Source of the DNA: Croceibacterium_A sp044506885
Lineage (GTDB): Bacteria > Pseudomonadota > Alphaproteobacteria > Sphingomonadales > Sphingomonadaceae
Direction of reading: 5' to 3'
Length of the DNA: 64,000 nt
Assembly: GCA_044506885.1 (NCBI GenBank)
Contig: JBIQKC010000007.1
Span: forward strand, 1-64,000
The number at the start of each line of letters is the position of its first letter. Within the stretch, counting starts at the first letter, position 1. The position numbers and the translations under genes are program-made. Below the pieces are notes generated by a model, which saw only the letters and a list, made by a program, of their open reading frames with translations, did not search any database and was not told where the DNA came from. Positions 9,070-19,255 of the stretch are shown in pieces.

Positions 9070-11015
9070 TTTTCGACTCCCACCGGATTGGGAAGCTGCG
9101 TCGGGTTCGCGTCCACTTCCCCGCCCTCGTTGGCCGGAATGCCGTCGAAGTACTTGCCGATGGCCTCTTCCAGCTCGCCGATGGAGAACGGCTGGCCGCT
9201 GGTCTTGGTCAGGCTTTCGGCGTCGATCAACAACTGGTCGCGCAGCACGGTCTTGAACTGGCCGGTGTTCATTTCCGGGATCAGCACGCGCTCGAACCCG
9301 CCGAGCAGATCGCCGAGGTTGCCCGGCAGCGGCCAGATGTTGCGCACGTGGATGTGGCTGACCGACAGGCCCTGCCTGCGCGCGCGGCGCACGGCCTGAT
9401 GGATCGGGCCGAAGGTGCTGCCCCAGCCAACCACCGCGAGGCGGCCGGTGGCGTCGCCCAGAGTGACCTGCTGGTCGGGCACGGCGATATTGTCGATCTT
9501 GGCCTTGCGGGCGTCGGTCATCGCCTGATGGTTGGCGGGCGAATAGTCGATGTGGCCGGTATCGGCCGATTTCTCGATCCCGCCGATGCGGTGCATCAGG
9601 CCCGGCGTGCCCGGCTTGATCCACGGCCGCGCGCCCTTGTTGTCGCGCTTGTAGGGCAGCAGTGTCTCGCCCCCTTCCGCATTTTTGGCGTTCTTCTCTT
9701 CGAGGAACTTGACCGGGAACGGCTCGTAGCTGGCCGGATCGGGCACCTTCCACGGTTCGGCCGCGTTGGCGATATAGCCGTCGGTTAGCAGCATGACCGG
9801 CGTCATGTACTGCACCGCGATGCGGCAGGCCTCTATCGCCACGTCGAACACGTCCGCCGGGCTGCGCGCGGCGATGACCGGCATCGGCGCGTCGCCGTTG
9901 CGGCCGTAGACCGCCTGGTAGAGGTCGCTCTGCTCGGTCTTGGTCGGCAAGCCGGTGCTGGGGCCGCCGCGCTGGCTGTTGACGATGACCAGCGGCAGCT
10001 CGGTCATGATGGCAAGACCCATCGCTTCCGTCTTGAGCGCGATGCCGGGGCCGGAGGAGCTGGTGACGCCCAGTTGCCCGGCATAGCTGGCGCCGATGGC
10101 GGCGCAGATCGCGGCAATTTCGTCCTCCGCCTGGAAGGTGGTGACGCCGAATTCCTTCATCCGCGCCAGATAGTGCAGGATCGAGCTGGCGGGCGTGATC
10201 GGATAGCCGCCGAAGAACATCGGCAGGCTGGCGAGCTGCGCGCCGGCAACGAGGCCAAGCGCGACCGATTCCGCGCCGGTGATGGTGCGGTAGAGGCCGG
10301 GTTCGCTTTCGACCGGGGCGATGGTCAGCTTCTTCAGCGGGCCGGAGATTTCCGCCGTTTCGCCATAGGCGTGCCCGGCGTTGAGCGCGGCGACGTTGGC
10401 GGCGGCGATGTCGGGCTTGTTCTTGAACTTGGCGTTGAGCCAGTCGATCAGCGGCTGCCGGTCGCGATCGAACATCCACAGCGCCAGCCCCAGCGTCCAC
10501 ATGTTCTTGCAGCGCAGGGCGTCCTTGTTGCCGAGGCCGTATTCCTTCACCGCCTCCACCGTCAGGGCGGAAATGTCGAACGCCAGCACGTCCCACTTCG
10601 CGAGGCTGCCGTCTTCGAGCGGGTTGCTGTCGTACTTCGCCTTGTCGAGATTGCGCTTCGAGAATTCGCCGGTGTCGGCGACGATGAGGCCGCCGGGCTT
10701 CAACGCGCCGAGGTTCACCTTCAGCGCCGCCGGATTCATCGCCACCAGCACGTCGGGCGCATCGCCCGCGGTTTCGATCTGGGTGGAGCCGAAGTTGATC
10801 TGGAACGCCGAGACGCCGAACAGCGTGCCTTGCGGCGCGCGGATCTCGGCCGGAAAGTCCGGGAACGTGGCGAGATCGTTGCCGGCGAGCGCGGTGGAGA
10901 GCGTGAACTGCCCGCCGGTGAGCTGCATGCCGTCGCCGCTGTCGCCGGCGAAGCGGACGACAACCGCTTCGGGCGCTTGAGTTTCAACCGGCCGTTCGGC
11001 CGCGAGGGTTGCCAT
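9066..11015 (-). CDS. korA: 2-oxoacid:acceptor oxidoreductase, alpha subunit (gamma-alpha fusion)
   Basis: A 649-residue subunit in which the gamma domain is fused in front of the alpha domain. FAGDSGDGMQLTGGQF at the N-terminus marks the gamma part; GGYPITPASSILHYLARM, and TSSSGPGIALKTEAMGLA about 60 residues later, mark the alpha part that binds the pyrophosphate of TPP. Together with korB it forms a 2-oxoglutarate (or similar) ferredoxin oxidoreductase, an oxygen-tolerant KorAB type in aerobes. The operon is korA-korB with a four-base overlap. It diverges from rppH. Confidence 0.93.
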   Translation of the reverse strand: MATLAAERPVETQAPEAVVVRFAGDSGDGMQLTGGQFTLSTALAGNDLATFPDFPAEIRAPQGTLFGVSAFQINFGSTQIETAGDAPDVLVAMNPAALKVNLGALKPGGLIVADTGEFSKRNLDKAKYDSNPLEDGSLAKWDVLAFDISALTVEAVKEYGLGNKDALRCKNMWTLGLALWMFDRDRQPLIDWLNAKFKNKPDIAAANVAALNAGHAYGETAEISGPLKKLTIAPVESEPGLYRTITGAESVALGLVAGAQLASLPMFFGGYPITPASSILHYLARMKEFGVTTFQAEDEIAAICAAIGASYAGQLGVTSSSGPGIALKTEAMGLAIMTELPLVIVNSQRGGPSTGLPTKTEQSDLYQAVYGRNGDAPMPVIAARSPADVFDVAIEACRIAVQYMTPVMLLTDGYIANAAEPWKVPDPASYEPFPVKFLEEKNAKNAEGGETLLPYKRDNKGARPWIKPGTPGLMHRIGGIEKSADTGHIDYSPANHQAMTDARKAKIDNIAVPDQQVTLGDATGRLAVVGWGSTFGPIHQAVRRARRQGLSVSHIHVRNIWPLPGNLGDLLGGFERVLIPEMNTGQFKTVLRDQLLIDAESLTKTSGQPFSIGELEEAIGKYFDGIPANEGGEVDANPTQLPNPVGVEK

Positions 11016-11163
11016 CGTCGAGTTCCTGCCGGCGCTTCGCGCGCCCTATACCTGCGAATATGTCGCAGCTAGGTTTCCCCATCCGCGCCCGCAATCAAGT
11101 TTTTCTGTCTTTCGGGCAATGCGCCGGATGGCATTACCCACCGCCATTCTCTACCGAAAAGCG

Positions 11164-11646
11164 ATGAACGAACGCGATCCGATGCAATATCGCCCCTGTG
11201 TGGGGGCCATGGTGGTCAATGCCGGCGGCAGGGCGTTCGTCGGCAAGCGGATCGACAACCGCGAAGGCGACTGGTGGCAGATGCCCCAGGGCGGGGTCGA
11301 TGCGGGCGAGGAATTCGAGGCCGCGATGCGGCGCGAGATTGCCGAGGAAACAGGCATTTCCGGCCGGTTGCTGGAAATCGTGGCGCGCCTGCCGCAAGAG
11401 CTGTTCTACGACCTGCCCGACACCCTGCGCGGCAAGCTGTGGGGCGGCAGGTTCATCGGCCAGCGCCAGACCTGGTTCCTCGCGCGCTTCACCGGGGCCG
11501 ATGCCGACATCGACCTGTGCGCGCACGAGCCGCCCGAGTTCTGCGAGTGGAAATGGGTCGATCCCGAGCTGCTGCCCGAGCTGATCGTGCCGTTCAAGCG
11601 CGAGGTTTATCAGGCGATCGTGGACGGGTTCAGAGGAAAGCTCTGA
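11164..11646 (+). CDS. rppH: RNA 5'-pyrophosphohydrolase (RppH, Nudix)
   Basis: Removes pyrophosphate from 5'-triphosphorylated mRNA and so starts 5'-end-dependent decay. The 160-residue protein begins MNERDPMQYRPCVGAMV and carries GGVDAGEEFEAAMRREIAEE followed by TGI, the full Nudix box with its catalytic glutamates. It also has LWGGRFIGQRQTWFL and CEWKWVDP, typical of RppH. The ATG at 11164 gives the standard start; upstream in-frame ATGs at 11119 and 11131 would add non-conserved residues. Confidence 0.93.
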   Translation: MNERDPMQYRPCVGAMVVNAGGRAFVGKRIDNREGDWWQMPQGGVDAGEEFEAAMRREIAEETGISGRLLEIVARLPQELFYDLPDTLRGKLWGGRFIGQRQTWFLARFTGADADIDLCAHEPPEFCEWKWVDPELLPELIVPFKREVYQAIVDGFRGKL

Positions 11647-11659
11647 ACACGGGCCAACG

Positions 11660-12163
11660 TCAGTTCTGCGTCACCACCGGGACCGGCGCGATCGCCTCGG
11701 CGGTCATTACCGAGGCGCGCTCGCCCTGTTCGAGCGCCGCAGCGAGCTCGCGGGTTTCGCGGCAATCGTCGCCGCACATCGATTCGAGCTGCGCGAGATT
11801 GCGGCGGGCCTTTTCCACCGCGCCCTTTTCCAGCAGCGCCTCCCCCTCGCCCGAGATCGCGGCGAGATTGCCGGGCTCGCGCTCCAGCGCTTCGCGGTAG
11901 TAGTGGATGGCCTTGCCTTGCAGCCCTTCGCGGCGCGCGGCTTCGGCAAGATCGAGATAGATCGCGGTGTGGCCCGGATCGATCGCCAGCGCCGCTTCGA
12001 AGCTGTCGATCGCCGCCTGCACTTCGCCCGTTGCAAGCGCGCCGCGGCCTTCGGCGAGGAGCGTGGCCGCGCGCGGATCGGGCTGCCGCTCGCTGCCGTA
12101 GCTCACGCTGGCGGTAACCGCCGCGAGGAGCGACAGGGCAAGGGCGGCAGGGGTAAAGCGCAT
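11660..12163 (-). CDS. Periplasmic TPR-repeat protein
   Basis: A 167-residue protein with a signal peptide (MRFTPAALALSLLAAVTASV) and about two to three tetratricopeptide repeats between residues 35 and 125, for example AAIDSFEAALAIDPGHTAIY and KAIHYYREALEREPGNLAAI. Two cysteines close together (CGDDC) may form a disulfide. AGGAG lies six bases before the ATG at 12163, fixing the start. It is last in a probable guaB-rsmB-TPR minus-strand group. A scaffold role is likely; its partner is unknown. Confidence 0.8.
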   Translation of the reverse strand: MRFTPAALALSLLAAVTASVSYGSERQPDPRAATLLAEGRGALATGEVQAAIDSFEAALAIDPGHTAIYLDLAEAARREGLQGKAIHYYREALEREPGNLAAISGEGEALLEKGAVEKARRNLAQLESMCGDDCRETRELAAALEQGERASVMTAEAIAPVPVVTQN

Positions 12164-12222
12164 CACGAACTCCTTGAGCGCGGGCCGGTCAAAGCTGGCG
12201 GGTTCGACCATCGCGGGCAATG

Positions 12223-13404
12223 CTAGCACGGCTTTTCCAGGCGCGCGATCAGGAATCCGTCCGTGCCGTCATGGTGCGGCGAAAGGCGGATTCCCGGCCC
12301 GCGCGGGCTGCCGAGCGGCAGGTGCGGCGGTGTCGCGCGCCAGCCGGACGCGCGATCGAGGAACGCGGCGGCTTGGCCGCTTCCCTCCTCGTCGAGCAGC
12401 GAGCAGACGACGTAGACCAGCCTTCCGCCGGGACGGACAAGCCCGGCGCCCAGATCCAGCAGCCGCGCCTGAAGCGCGGCCAGCCGGGCGAGTTCGGCCT
12501 CGTCGAGCCGCCAGCGCGCTTCCGGATTGCGCCGCCAGGTGCCCGTTCCCGAGCACGGCGCATCGACCAGCACGGCATCGACCTTGCCGCGCCATTCGCC
12601 GAGCGCCTCGATCTCGCGGCCGGGGTCGAGCAGCACCGTATGCGCGACGCGCGCGCCGGCCCGCCCGGCGCGCGGCGCAAGGCGCGAAAGCCGTCCGCGA
12701 TCGGTATCGGCGGCGACCAGCACGCCCTCGTTGGCCATGGCGGCGGCGAGCGCCAGTGTCTTGCCCCCGGCCCCGGCGCACAAGTCTATCACCGTCTCTC
12801 CGGGCCGCGCATCGACCGCTTCGCAGGCGAGCTGGCTGCCGCAATCCTGCACTTCGATCAGGCCTTCGCGGAAGGCGTCCCATTGTTCCACCGGCGTCCC
12901 CGACGCAAACCGCAGCCCTTGCGCCGACGGCAGCGGTTCGCCGGCGACGGGCAACGCCACGGTCGCGCGATCGGCCTTGAGCGCGTTGATGCGAATGTCG
13001 AGCGGAGCGCGGCCCAGCAGCGCCTCCGCCGCGGGCCCGGCGACGTCCGATCCGGCCAGCCGTTCGACCAGCCAGGCCGGGGCGACGCCGCCTTCGGCGA
13101 CAAGCTCGCCTTCCCCGACCGGCGCGGGGCCGTAGGGCGAGCCGTCGAACAGCAGCAGCAGAGAGGGATCGCTTTCGGCCAGGAGCAGCATCGCCGCGCG
13201 GCCGGTCTGCGGGATCGGCCCGCAGGCGCGGATTGCGCCGTAGACCAGTTCGCGGATGGCGCGGCGATCCTTCGATCCGGCGAAGCGGCTGGCCTTGAAC
13301 CAGTCGGCGAGGATGCGGTCGGCCGGCGCGCCTTTCGCCAGCGCCGAGGCGATGACGGCGTCGAGCAGCCCGATCGCAGCCTGGACGCGCGCGGCGGGAG
13401 TCAT
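12223..13404 (-). CDS. rsmB: 16S rRNA (cytosine-C5) methyltransferase, RsmB/NOP family
   Basis: A 393-residue SAM-dependent RNA methyltransferase. The first 130 residues or so form a helical NusB-like domain; the rest is the Rossmann catalytic domain with DLCAGAGGKTLALAAAM (motif I), VDAPCSGTGTWRRNPEAR (motif IV Cys) and VYVVCSLLDEEG (motif VI, catalytic Cys). Methylation of 16S rRNA C967 is the function of E. coli RsmB; position here is assumed. It sits downstream of guaB with a palindromic repeat between them. Confidence 0.9.
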   Translation of the reverse strand: MTPAARVQAAIGLLDAVIASALAKGAPADRILADWFKASRFAGSKDRRAIRELVYGAIRACGPIPQTGRAAMLLLAESDPSLLLLFDGSPYGPAPVGEGELVAEGGVAPAWLVERLAGSDVAGPAAEALLGRAPLDIRINALKADRATVALPVAGEPLPSAQGLRFASGTPVEQWDAFREGLIEVQDCGSQLACEAVDARPGETVIDLCAGAGGKTLALAAAMANEGVLVAADTDRGRLSRLAPRAGRAGARVAHTVLLDPGREIEALGEWRGKVDAVLVDAPCSGTGTWRRNPEARWRLDEAELARLAALQARLLDLGAGLVRPGGRLVYVVCSLLDEEGSGQAAAFLDRASGWRATPPHLPLGSPRGPGIRLSPHHDGTDGFLIARLEKPC

Positions 13405-13410
13405 GTCTCC

Positions 13411-13506
13411 GCTCCCGCGCGCGGGAGGGTGCGGTGGTGGGCCGGTAGAGGAATCATACGGAGCCGGGCATGCCCACCCCTAACCTCTCCCGCAAGCGGG
13501 AGGGGG
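13411..13506. repeat. Composite palindromic repeat between guaB and rsmB
   Basis: A GC-rich element filling the guaB-rsmB gap. A first hairpin CTCCCGCGCGCGGGAG (13412-13427) is followed by a GGTGGGC arm near 13435, a GCCCACC arm near 13472, and a last hairpin CTCCCGCAAGCGGGAG at 13487-13502. The last 23 bases (13484-13506) are identical to the end of the element at 45894-45983, which has the same hairpin - long stem - hairpin order. This is a dispersed intergenic repeat of REP type. It lies inside a same-strand gene group, so it may modulate readthrough or mRNA stability. Confidence 0.75.
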
Positions 13507-13507
13507 A

Positions 13508-14959
<1,452 letters not shown>

Positions 14960-15085
14960 GATTGCCACTTTGCCTTGCGCAGGAACGATTCGTGGCGGCC
15001 CATGTAAACGCGGATCGTGGCAACCGCTAGGGGGTGTCCGGCAGCGAACGCCACGGGTAGACTGCTTCGCGAGAGGAGGCATGCC

Positions 15086-15436
15086 ATGGCAAAGCGCGAC
15101 ATCGGCAAGCTGATATTCGGCAAGGTCTATCCGATGCTGGTGCAGAAGGCCGAACGGAAGGGCCGCACGAAGCAGGAGGTGGACGAGATCACGCTGTGGC
15201 TCACCGGCTACGACGCCGCCGGGCTCGAAGCGCAGATCGAAGGCGGGGCCGACTATCGCAGGTTCTTTGCCGAAGCGCCGCGCATCAACCCGAACGCGGC
15301 GAAGATCACCGGCACGATCTGCGGCTATCGGGTCGAGGACATCGAGGATCCGCTGGAGCAGCAGGCGCGCTGGCTGGACAAGCTGGTGGACGAACTGGCC
15401 AAGGGCAAGGCGATGGAGAAGATCAAGCGCGCCTGA
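15086..15436 (+). CDS. DUF2200 family protein
   Basis: A 116-residue soluble protein beginning MAKRDIGKLIFGKVYPMLVQ, with the conserved run EVDEITLWLTGY and the central segment FFAEAPRINPNA followed by GTICGYRVEDIEDPL. This matches the small conserved DUF2200 family, whose function is unknown to me. A strong GAGAGGAGG lies seven bases before the ATG at 15086. It diverges from guaB and appears monocistronic. The Lys-rich tail (KGKAMEKIKRA) is predicted helical. Confidence 0.8.
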   Translation: MAKRDIGKLIFGKVYPMLVQKAERKGRTKQEVDEITLWLTGYDAAGLEAQIEGGADYRRFFAEAPRINPNAAKITGTICGYRVEDIEDPLEQQARWLDKLVDELAKGKAMEKIKRA

Positions 15437-15448
15437 ACGCTTGCCCGG

Positions 15449-15829
15449 TCAGGCGTCGCCCTCCCCCCTGCCGGGCGGCAGCGCCCGCAAAGCCTCGATC
15501 TCGCGCGCGGTGCGTTCCGCCGGATCGGTGGCGATCGTCTCCAGAGTCGCGACCCGGTCTTGCAGCCTCGTCACCAGGCTGCGCAGCCGCTCGTTCTCCT
15601 CGTCGATCGACTTGAGCGTCTTGACCGGCCTGGCCTGCGTATCGACGTAGAATTCCACGAAGCCGCATTCCCCGCAGCGGCGCGACGCCAGGTCGACCGA
15701 TTTCCCCGCCATTCCCAGCACCGCCTTCCAGCCCGGTTCGCCATCGCGCCATTTGACCCGGCCGCCCGTGTCCGGGAGGTAGACATACCCTTGCGTCATG
15801 CGCCCGCGGCACTTTGGACAATCCGCCAT
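15449..15829 (-). CDS. Zinc-ribbon protein with C-terminal coiled coil
   Basis: A 126-residue protein with two CxxC pairs, MADCPKCRGRMTQGY and SRRCGECGFVEFYVDT, that should form one zinc ribbon over the first 70 residues. The C-terminal half (IDEENERLRSLVTRLQDRVA) is a predicted coiled coil. The N-terminal CPKC pattern resembles the DUF6487-type ribbon of small bacterial proteins. GGAGGA lies five bases before the ATG. Function is unknown; a nucleic-acid or protein-binding adaptor is a guess. Confidence 0.7.
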   Translation of the reverse strand: MADCPKCRGRMTQGYVYLPDTGGRVKWRDGEPGWKAVLGMAGKSVDLASRRCGECGFVEFYVDTQARPVKTLKSIDEENERLRSLVTRLQDRVATLETIATDPAERTAREIEALRALPPGRGEGDA

Positions 15830-15879
15830 TTCGGTCCTCCACCGATATGTGTGTCATATGGGCAATACAGTAGCCGCTT

Positions 15880-16635
15880 CTACTCCGCAGTCCAGCCGCC
15901 ATCGATGCTGTAGTTCGATCCGTTGATGTTCTGCGCCTCGTCGCGGCACAGGAACAGCGCCAGCGCCGCCACGTCTTCCGGCTGGACGAACTTCCTGGTC
16001 GGCTGCTTGGCCAGCAGCACGTCGCGCATCACTTCCTCGCGCGTCATGCCCCGCGCGGCCATGGTGTCGGGGATCTGGTTTTCGACCAGCGGGGTCCAGA
16101 CGTAGCCGGGGCTGATGCAGTTGGCGGTAATGCCATGCTCGGCCAGTTCCAGCGCCAGCGTCTTGGTCAGGCCCGCAAGGCCGTGCTTGGCGGAAACGTA
16201 GGCCGACTTGAACGGACTGGCGACGAGCGAGTGAGCGCTGGCGGTGTTGACGATGCGCCCCCACCCCTGCGCCTTCATGTGCGGAATTGCGAGGCGCGCG
16301 GTGTGGAACGCGGCCGACAGGTTGAGGGCGATGATCGTGTCCCAGGTATCGGGCGGAAAATCCTCCACCGGGGCGACGTGCTGCATGCCGGCGTTGTTGA
16401 CCAGCACATCGACCGGGCCGGCAGCGCCCATCAGCTCTTCGACGCCCTGTCGCACGCTGAGGTCGGCGCCGACGAAATCGGCGTCCAGGTCCGCTTGCAG
16501 GCGCGCGATCTCCGCGGGATCGCCGAAGCCGTTGAGCACCACTTTCGCGCCTTGCGCCGCCAGGGCGCGGGCGATCGCCAGCCCGATGCCGGAAGTCGAA
16601 CCCGTGACCAGCGCTCGCTTGCCCTGAAGGAACAT
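15880..16635 (-). CDS. bdhA: 3-hydroxybutyrate dehydrogenase (SDR family)
   Basis: A 251-residue SDR with TGSTSGIG at residues 10-17, LVNNAGMQHVAPVEDFP, and the YVSAKHGLAGLTKTLALE active-site run followed by SPGYVWTPLVENQIPD. The combination of MQHVAPVE and TPLVENQI is typical of D-3-hydroxybutyrate dehydrogenases, which interconvert 3-hydroxybutyrate and acetoacetate in polyhydroxybutyrate turnover. GGAG six bases before the ATG at 16635 supports this start over one four codons upstream. No polyhydroxyalkanoate genes are adjacent, so the substrate rests on sequence only. Confidence 0.85.
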   Translation of the reverse strand: MFLQGKRALVTGSTSGIGLAIARALAAQGAKVVLNGFGDPAEIARLQADLDADFVGADLSVRQGVEELMGAAGPVDVLVNNAGMQHVAPVEDFPPDTWDTIIALNLSAAFHTARLAIPHMKAQGWGRIVNTASAHSLVASPFKSAYVSAKHGLAGLTKTLALELAEHGITANCISPGYVWTPLVENQIPDTMAARGMTREEVMRDVLLAKQPTRKFVQPEDVAALALFLCRDEAQNINGSNYSIDGGWTAE

Positions 16636-16741
16636 TCTCGACTCCATGCGGTTGCCTTGCCAGACTTGGGGGGCCAGAATTGGGGGGCGAGACAGCCTGG
16701 GTCCAGTGCTTTCTTCGCAAGCGCACAAAACAGGGGGCTTC

Positions 16742-17605
16742 ATGAGGCTCAATCCGTTCGATCCGAACAGAATCAGGGTGGAAGACCAGCGCGGCCGCTT
16801 TCCCGGCGGAGGCGGCGGCAAGCTGGGCTGCGGCGCGATCGCCATCGCGCTGATCGGCGCGCTCGTGTTCGGGATCGATCCGGCGCAGATGCTCGGGACC
16901 ATGGAACAGATGCAGGGGCCCGCGCAGATCGACAGCGGGCAAGGCGGCATGACGGCCGAGGAGAGCTGTTCGGTCAACGCCTACAGCCAGGAAAGCTGCG
17001 CCGCGCTCGCCTCGCTGGATGAAACCTGGGCCCCGCTGTTCCGCCAGGCGGGAATCCCGTTCCGGCAGCCCAAGCTGGTGTTCTATTCGCAGGCCGGCCA
17101 GTCCGGCTGCGGCGCGGCGCAAAGCGCGATGGGGCCATTCTACTGCCCGGCCGACGAAGGCATCTACATCGACACCACGTTCTACGATCAGCTCGACCGG
17201 CAGATGGGCGCGGGCCCTGGGGATTTCGCGCGCTACTATGTCATCGCGCACGAATACGGCCACCACATCCAGGCGCTGACCGGCATCGCCGGCCAGATCC
17301 GCAGCGCGCAGCAGCAGAACCCCCGCGCCGCCAACCGATTGCAGGTGCTGATGGAATTGCAGGCCGACTGCTACGCCGGCGTGTGGGCGGGCAAGAACCG
17401 CAACGCGATCGAGCCAGGCGACTTCGAGGAAGGGATGCAAGCCGCCGCCGCCATCGGGGACGACACGCTGATGCGCCGCGCAGGCCAGGCGGTGAGCCCG
17501 GAAAGCTTCACCCACGGCACCAGCGAGCAGCGCATGCAGGCGCTGCGGCTGGGGCTGGAAACCGGCGACGACACCCAGTGCGACAGGATCGTCCAGGCGG
17601 GGTAG
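16742..17605 (+). CDS. Neutral zinc metallopeptidase (YpfJ family)
   Basis: A 287-residue membrane-anchored protein. A charged, Gly-rich start (RGRFPGGGGGKLG) precedes one membrane segment (CGAIAIALIGALVFGI, about residues 33-48); the rest should be periplasmic. The zinc motif HEYGHHIQ lies near residue 175, with a downstream Glu/Asp-rich ELQADCYAGVWAG that supplies the further ligand, as in the YpfJ/PF04228 family. Substrate is unknown. It starts at the ATG at 16742 after a GGGGG run and is divergent from bdhA. Confidence 0.9.
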   Translation: MRLNPFDPNRIRVEDQRGRFPGGGGGKLGCGAIAIALIGALVFGIDPAQMLGTMEQMQGPAQIDSGQGGMTAEESCSVNAYSQESCAALASLDETWAPLFRQAGIPFRQPKLVFYSQAGQSGCGAAQSAMGPFYCPADEGIYIDTTFYDQLDRQMGAGPGDFARYYVIAHEYGHHIQALTGIAGQIRSAQQQNPRAANRLQVLMELQADCYAGVWAGKNRNAIEPGDFEEGMQAAAAIGDDTLMRRAGQAVSPESFTHGTSEQRMQALRLGLETGDDTQCDRIVQAG

Positions 17606-17626
17606 CGCGCGCCCGCGCGGCGGCGG

Positions 17627-19255
17627 TCAATTTCCGCCGCGCTCGATCCGCGCTATCTCCTCGTCGAGCTCGGCGAGGATTCCACGCTGGACGTCCGCCC
17701 CGATCTGGCCGTTGTGGGCGATCGAGGCGCGCGCTCCGCGCAGGCTCGCCAGGGCGCCGGCTTCCGCGCGGGCCCGGATCTCGCGCTCGCAGATCACCAC
17801 GCGCGGGCGGCCGTCGGCGGTCGTGGCCCGGCGCCGTTCGGCCGGATCGCAGCTCTCTATCACCTCGGGCGCGTTACGGGCGACTTCCGCGGCGGCAAGC
17901 GCATGGGCCTCCATCCGGGCGGCGTATTGCTCGCCCCACTTCTCACCCCAATCCTCCATCCTGCGCGACCATTGCTCCATGTCGCGCTCGAAGCGCTCCA
18001 TGCTGGCTTCGAAAGCGGGATCGGACGGGTCGAAGTCGGGGAAATCGAAGGCCGGTATCGGCGGCGCGGCAGGAGCCGGGGGCGCGGGCGGCGTCGGGGG
18101 AACCGGCGGAAGGTCGCCGCGCTGCAAGGCAAAGCGACGGACTTCGCCCGGCTCTGCTGCATCGGATCCGTCCTGCCGGACGACGATGGCGCGGATCTCC
18201 CGCCCGTCCGCGTTCGGCGCGGCAGCCGCGTGCGCTTCCGGCGAATCAGGCGCGGCGGCGACAGCCGGGGCCTCGACCGCCTGCACCGCCGCGTAGGATA
18301 TAGAGGCGGTGAGCGGCAGGGCCAGCGCTCCGGCGCCGACGAGGGCGCGGCCCAGATTGCGGCGGCGGCGGGACTTTTCGGACATCGACAGACTCCTCAG
18401 ACGGTGAACGATGGACCGCTCTCCGAGGACCGGGCAGGCCATCGGCGCGGCAAGCGCGAGTCGCGGTCCCGTCGCGACTCCGGCAATGAGGGAAGCGTAG
18501 CGCAGGCGGTCTTCATGGCTGCGCCCGGCGATCACCCGCGCATCGCAGGCGGCTTCCTGGTCGCGACGCATCGCCCGCCAACCGAGCCACGCCAGCGGAT
18601 TGAACCAGTGCAGCGCCAGCAGCGCCTGTGCGGCGAAGTTGGCAAGCAGGTCGCGCCCGTTGTGATGGCCCAGCTCGTGCTCGATCGCGAGATCGCGTGC
18701 GACGAGGTCGGGTTGCGCCATGAACCGCGGCGGCAGCGCGATGACCTTGTCGAGCACACCGAACGCGACCGGCGCGGTGAGCGCGGGCGTTTCGATCAGG
18801 CGGATCCGGCTGATTTCGCCCACGGGGCGCGCGTCCTGAAGGAGGTCGCGGCGCATCCGCCGATACGTGACCACGCGCCAGGCGAGGAACGCGATGGCGA
18901 CGCCGGCCCAGATCGACACGACGGGCGCGGCGAGATCGCTCCATGCCCAGGCAGGAGCGGACGAGAACGCGGCATCCGGCAGGGTGGCGACGGATTCGAT
19001 GGGAAACCCGGTCGCCGGCGGGGCCGGCGCAGTGGCGGGCATTTCGGCAAGGGGGGCCGCATCGAGCGTCGCCGGTTCCGGGGCGAGGCTCGCCGGCAGG
19101 ACGATCGGCGGCAGCAGCAGGCGCAGGAACGGCAACGCCCACAGCGCATAGGCGACCTGCGGCCCGAACCAACGCCCGAACGGGCGGCGCAGCGCGAGCA
19201 CGAGGCCGATCAGCAGTCCGGTGTAGACGAGCGTGTCGAGCAACCAAGCGATCAT
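17627..19255 (-). CDS. BlaR1-type M56 membrane metalloprotease sensor
   Basis: A 542-residue sensor paired with the BlaI-type repressor upstream. N-terminal membrane helices (for example LLDTLVYTGLLIGLVLAL, then LRLLLPPIVLP) flank a cytoplasmic zinc protease domain with HELGHHNGRD near residue 210 and the DQEAACDARV partner motif. After another hydrophobic segment near residue 300 comes a Pro-rich spacer (PPVPPTPPAPPAPAAPP) and a helical, Glu/Trp-rich domain (DMEQWSRRMEDWGEKW). There is no penicillin-binding domain, so it is not a standard beta-lactam sensor; the signal is unknown. On signal it should cleave the repressor. The start ATG overlaps the repressor stop by four bases. Confidence 0.88.
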   Translation of the reverse strand: MIAWLLDTLVYTGLLIGLVLALRRPFGRWFGPQVAYALWALPFLRLLLPPIVLPASLAPEPATLDAAPLAEMPATAPAPPATGFPIESVATLPDAAFSSAPAWAWSDLAAPVVSIWAGVAIAFLAWRVVTYRRMRRDLLQDARPVGEISRIRLIETPALTAPVAFGVLDKVIALPPRFMAQPDLVARDLAIEHELGHHNGRDLLANFAAQALLALHWFNPLAWLGWRAMRRDQEAACDARVIAGRSHEDRLRYASLIAGVATGPRLALAAPMACPVLGERSIVHRLRSLSMSEKSRRRRNLGRALVGAGALALPLTASISYAAVQAVEAPAVAAAPDSPEAHAAAAPNADGREIRAIVVRQDGSDAAEPGEVRRFALQRGDLPPVPPTPPAPPAPAAPPIPAFDFPDFDPSDPAFEASMERFERDMEQWSRRMEDWGEKWGEQYAARMEAHALAAAEVARNAPEVIESCDPAERRRATTADGRPRVVICEREIRARAEAGALASLRGARASIAHNGQIGADVQRGILAELDEEIARIERGGN

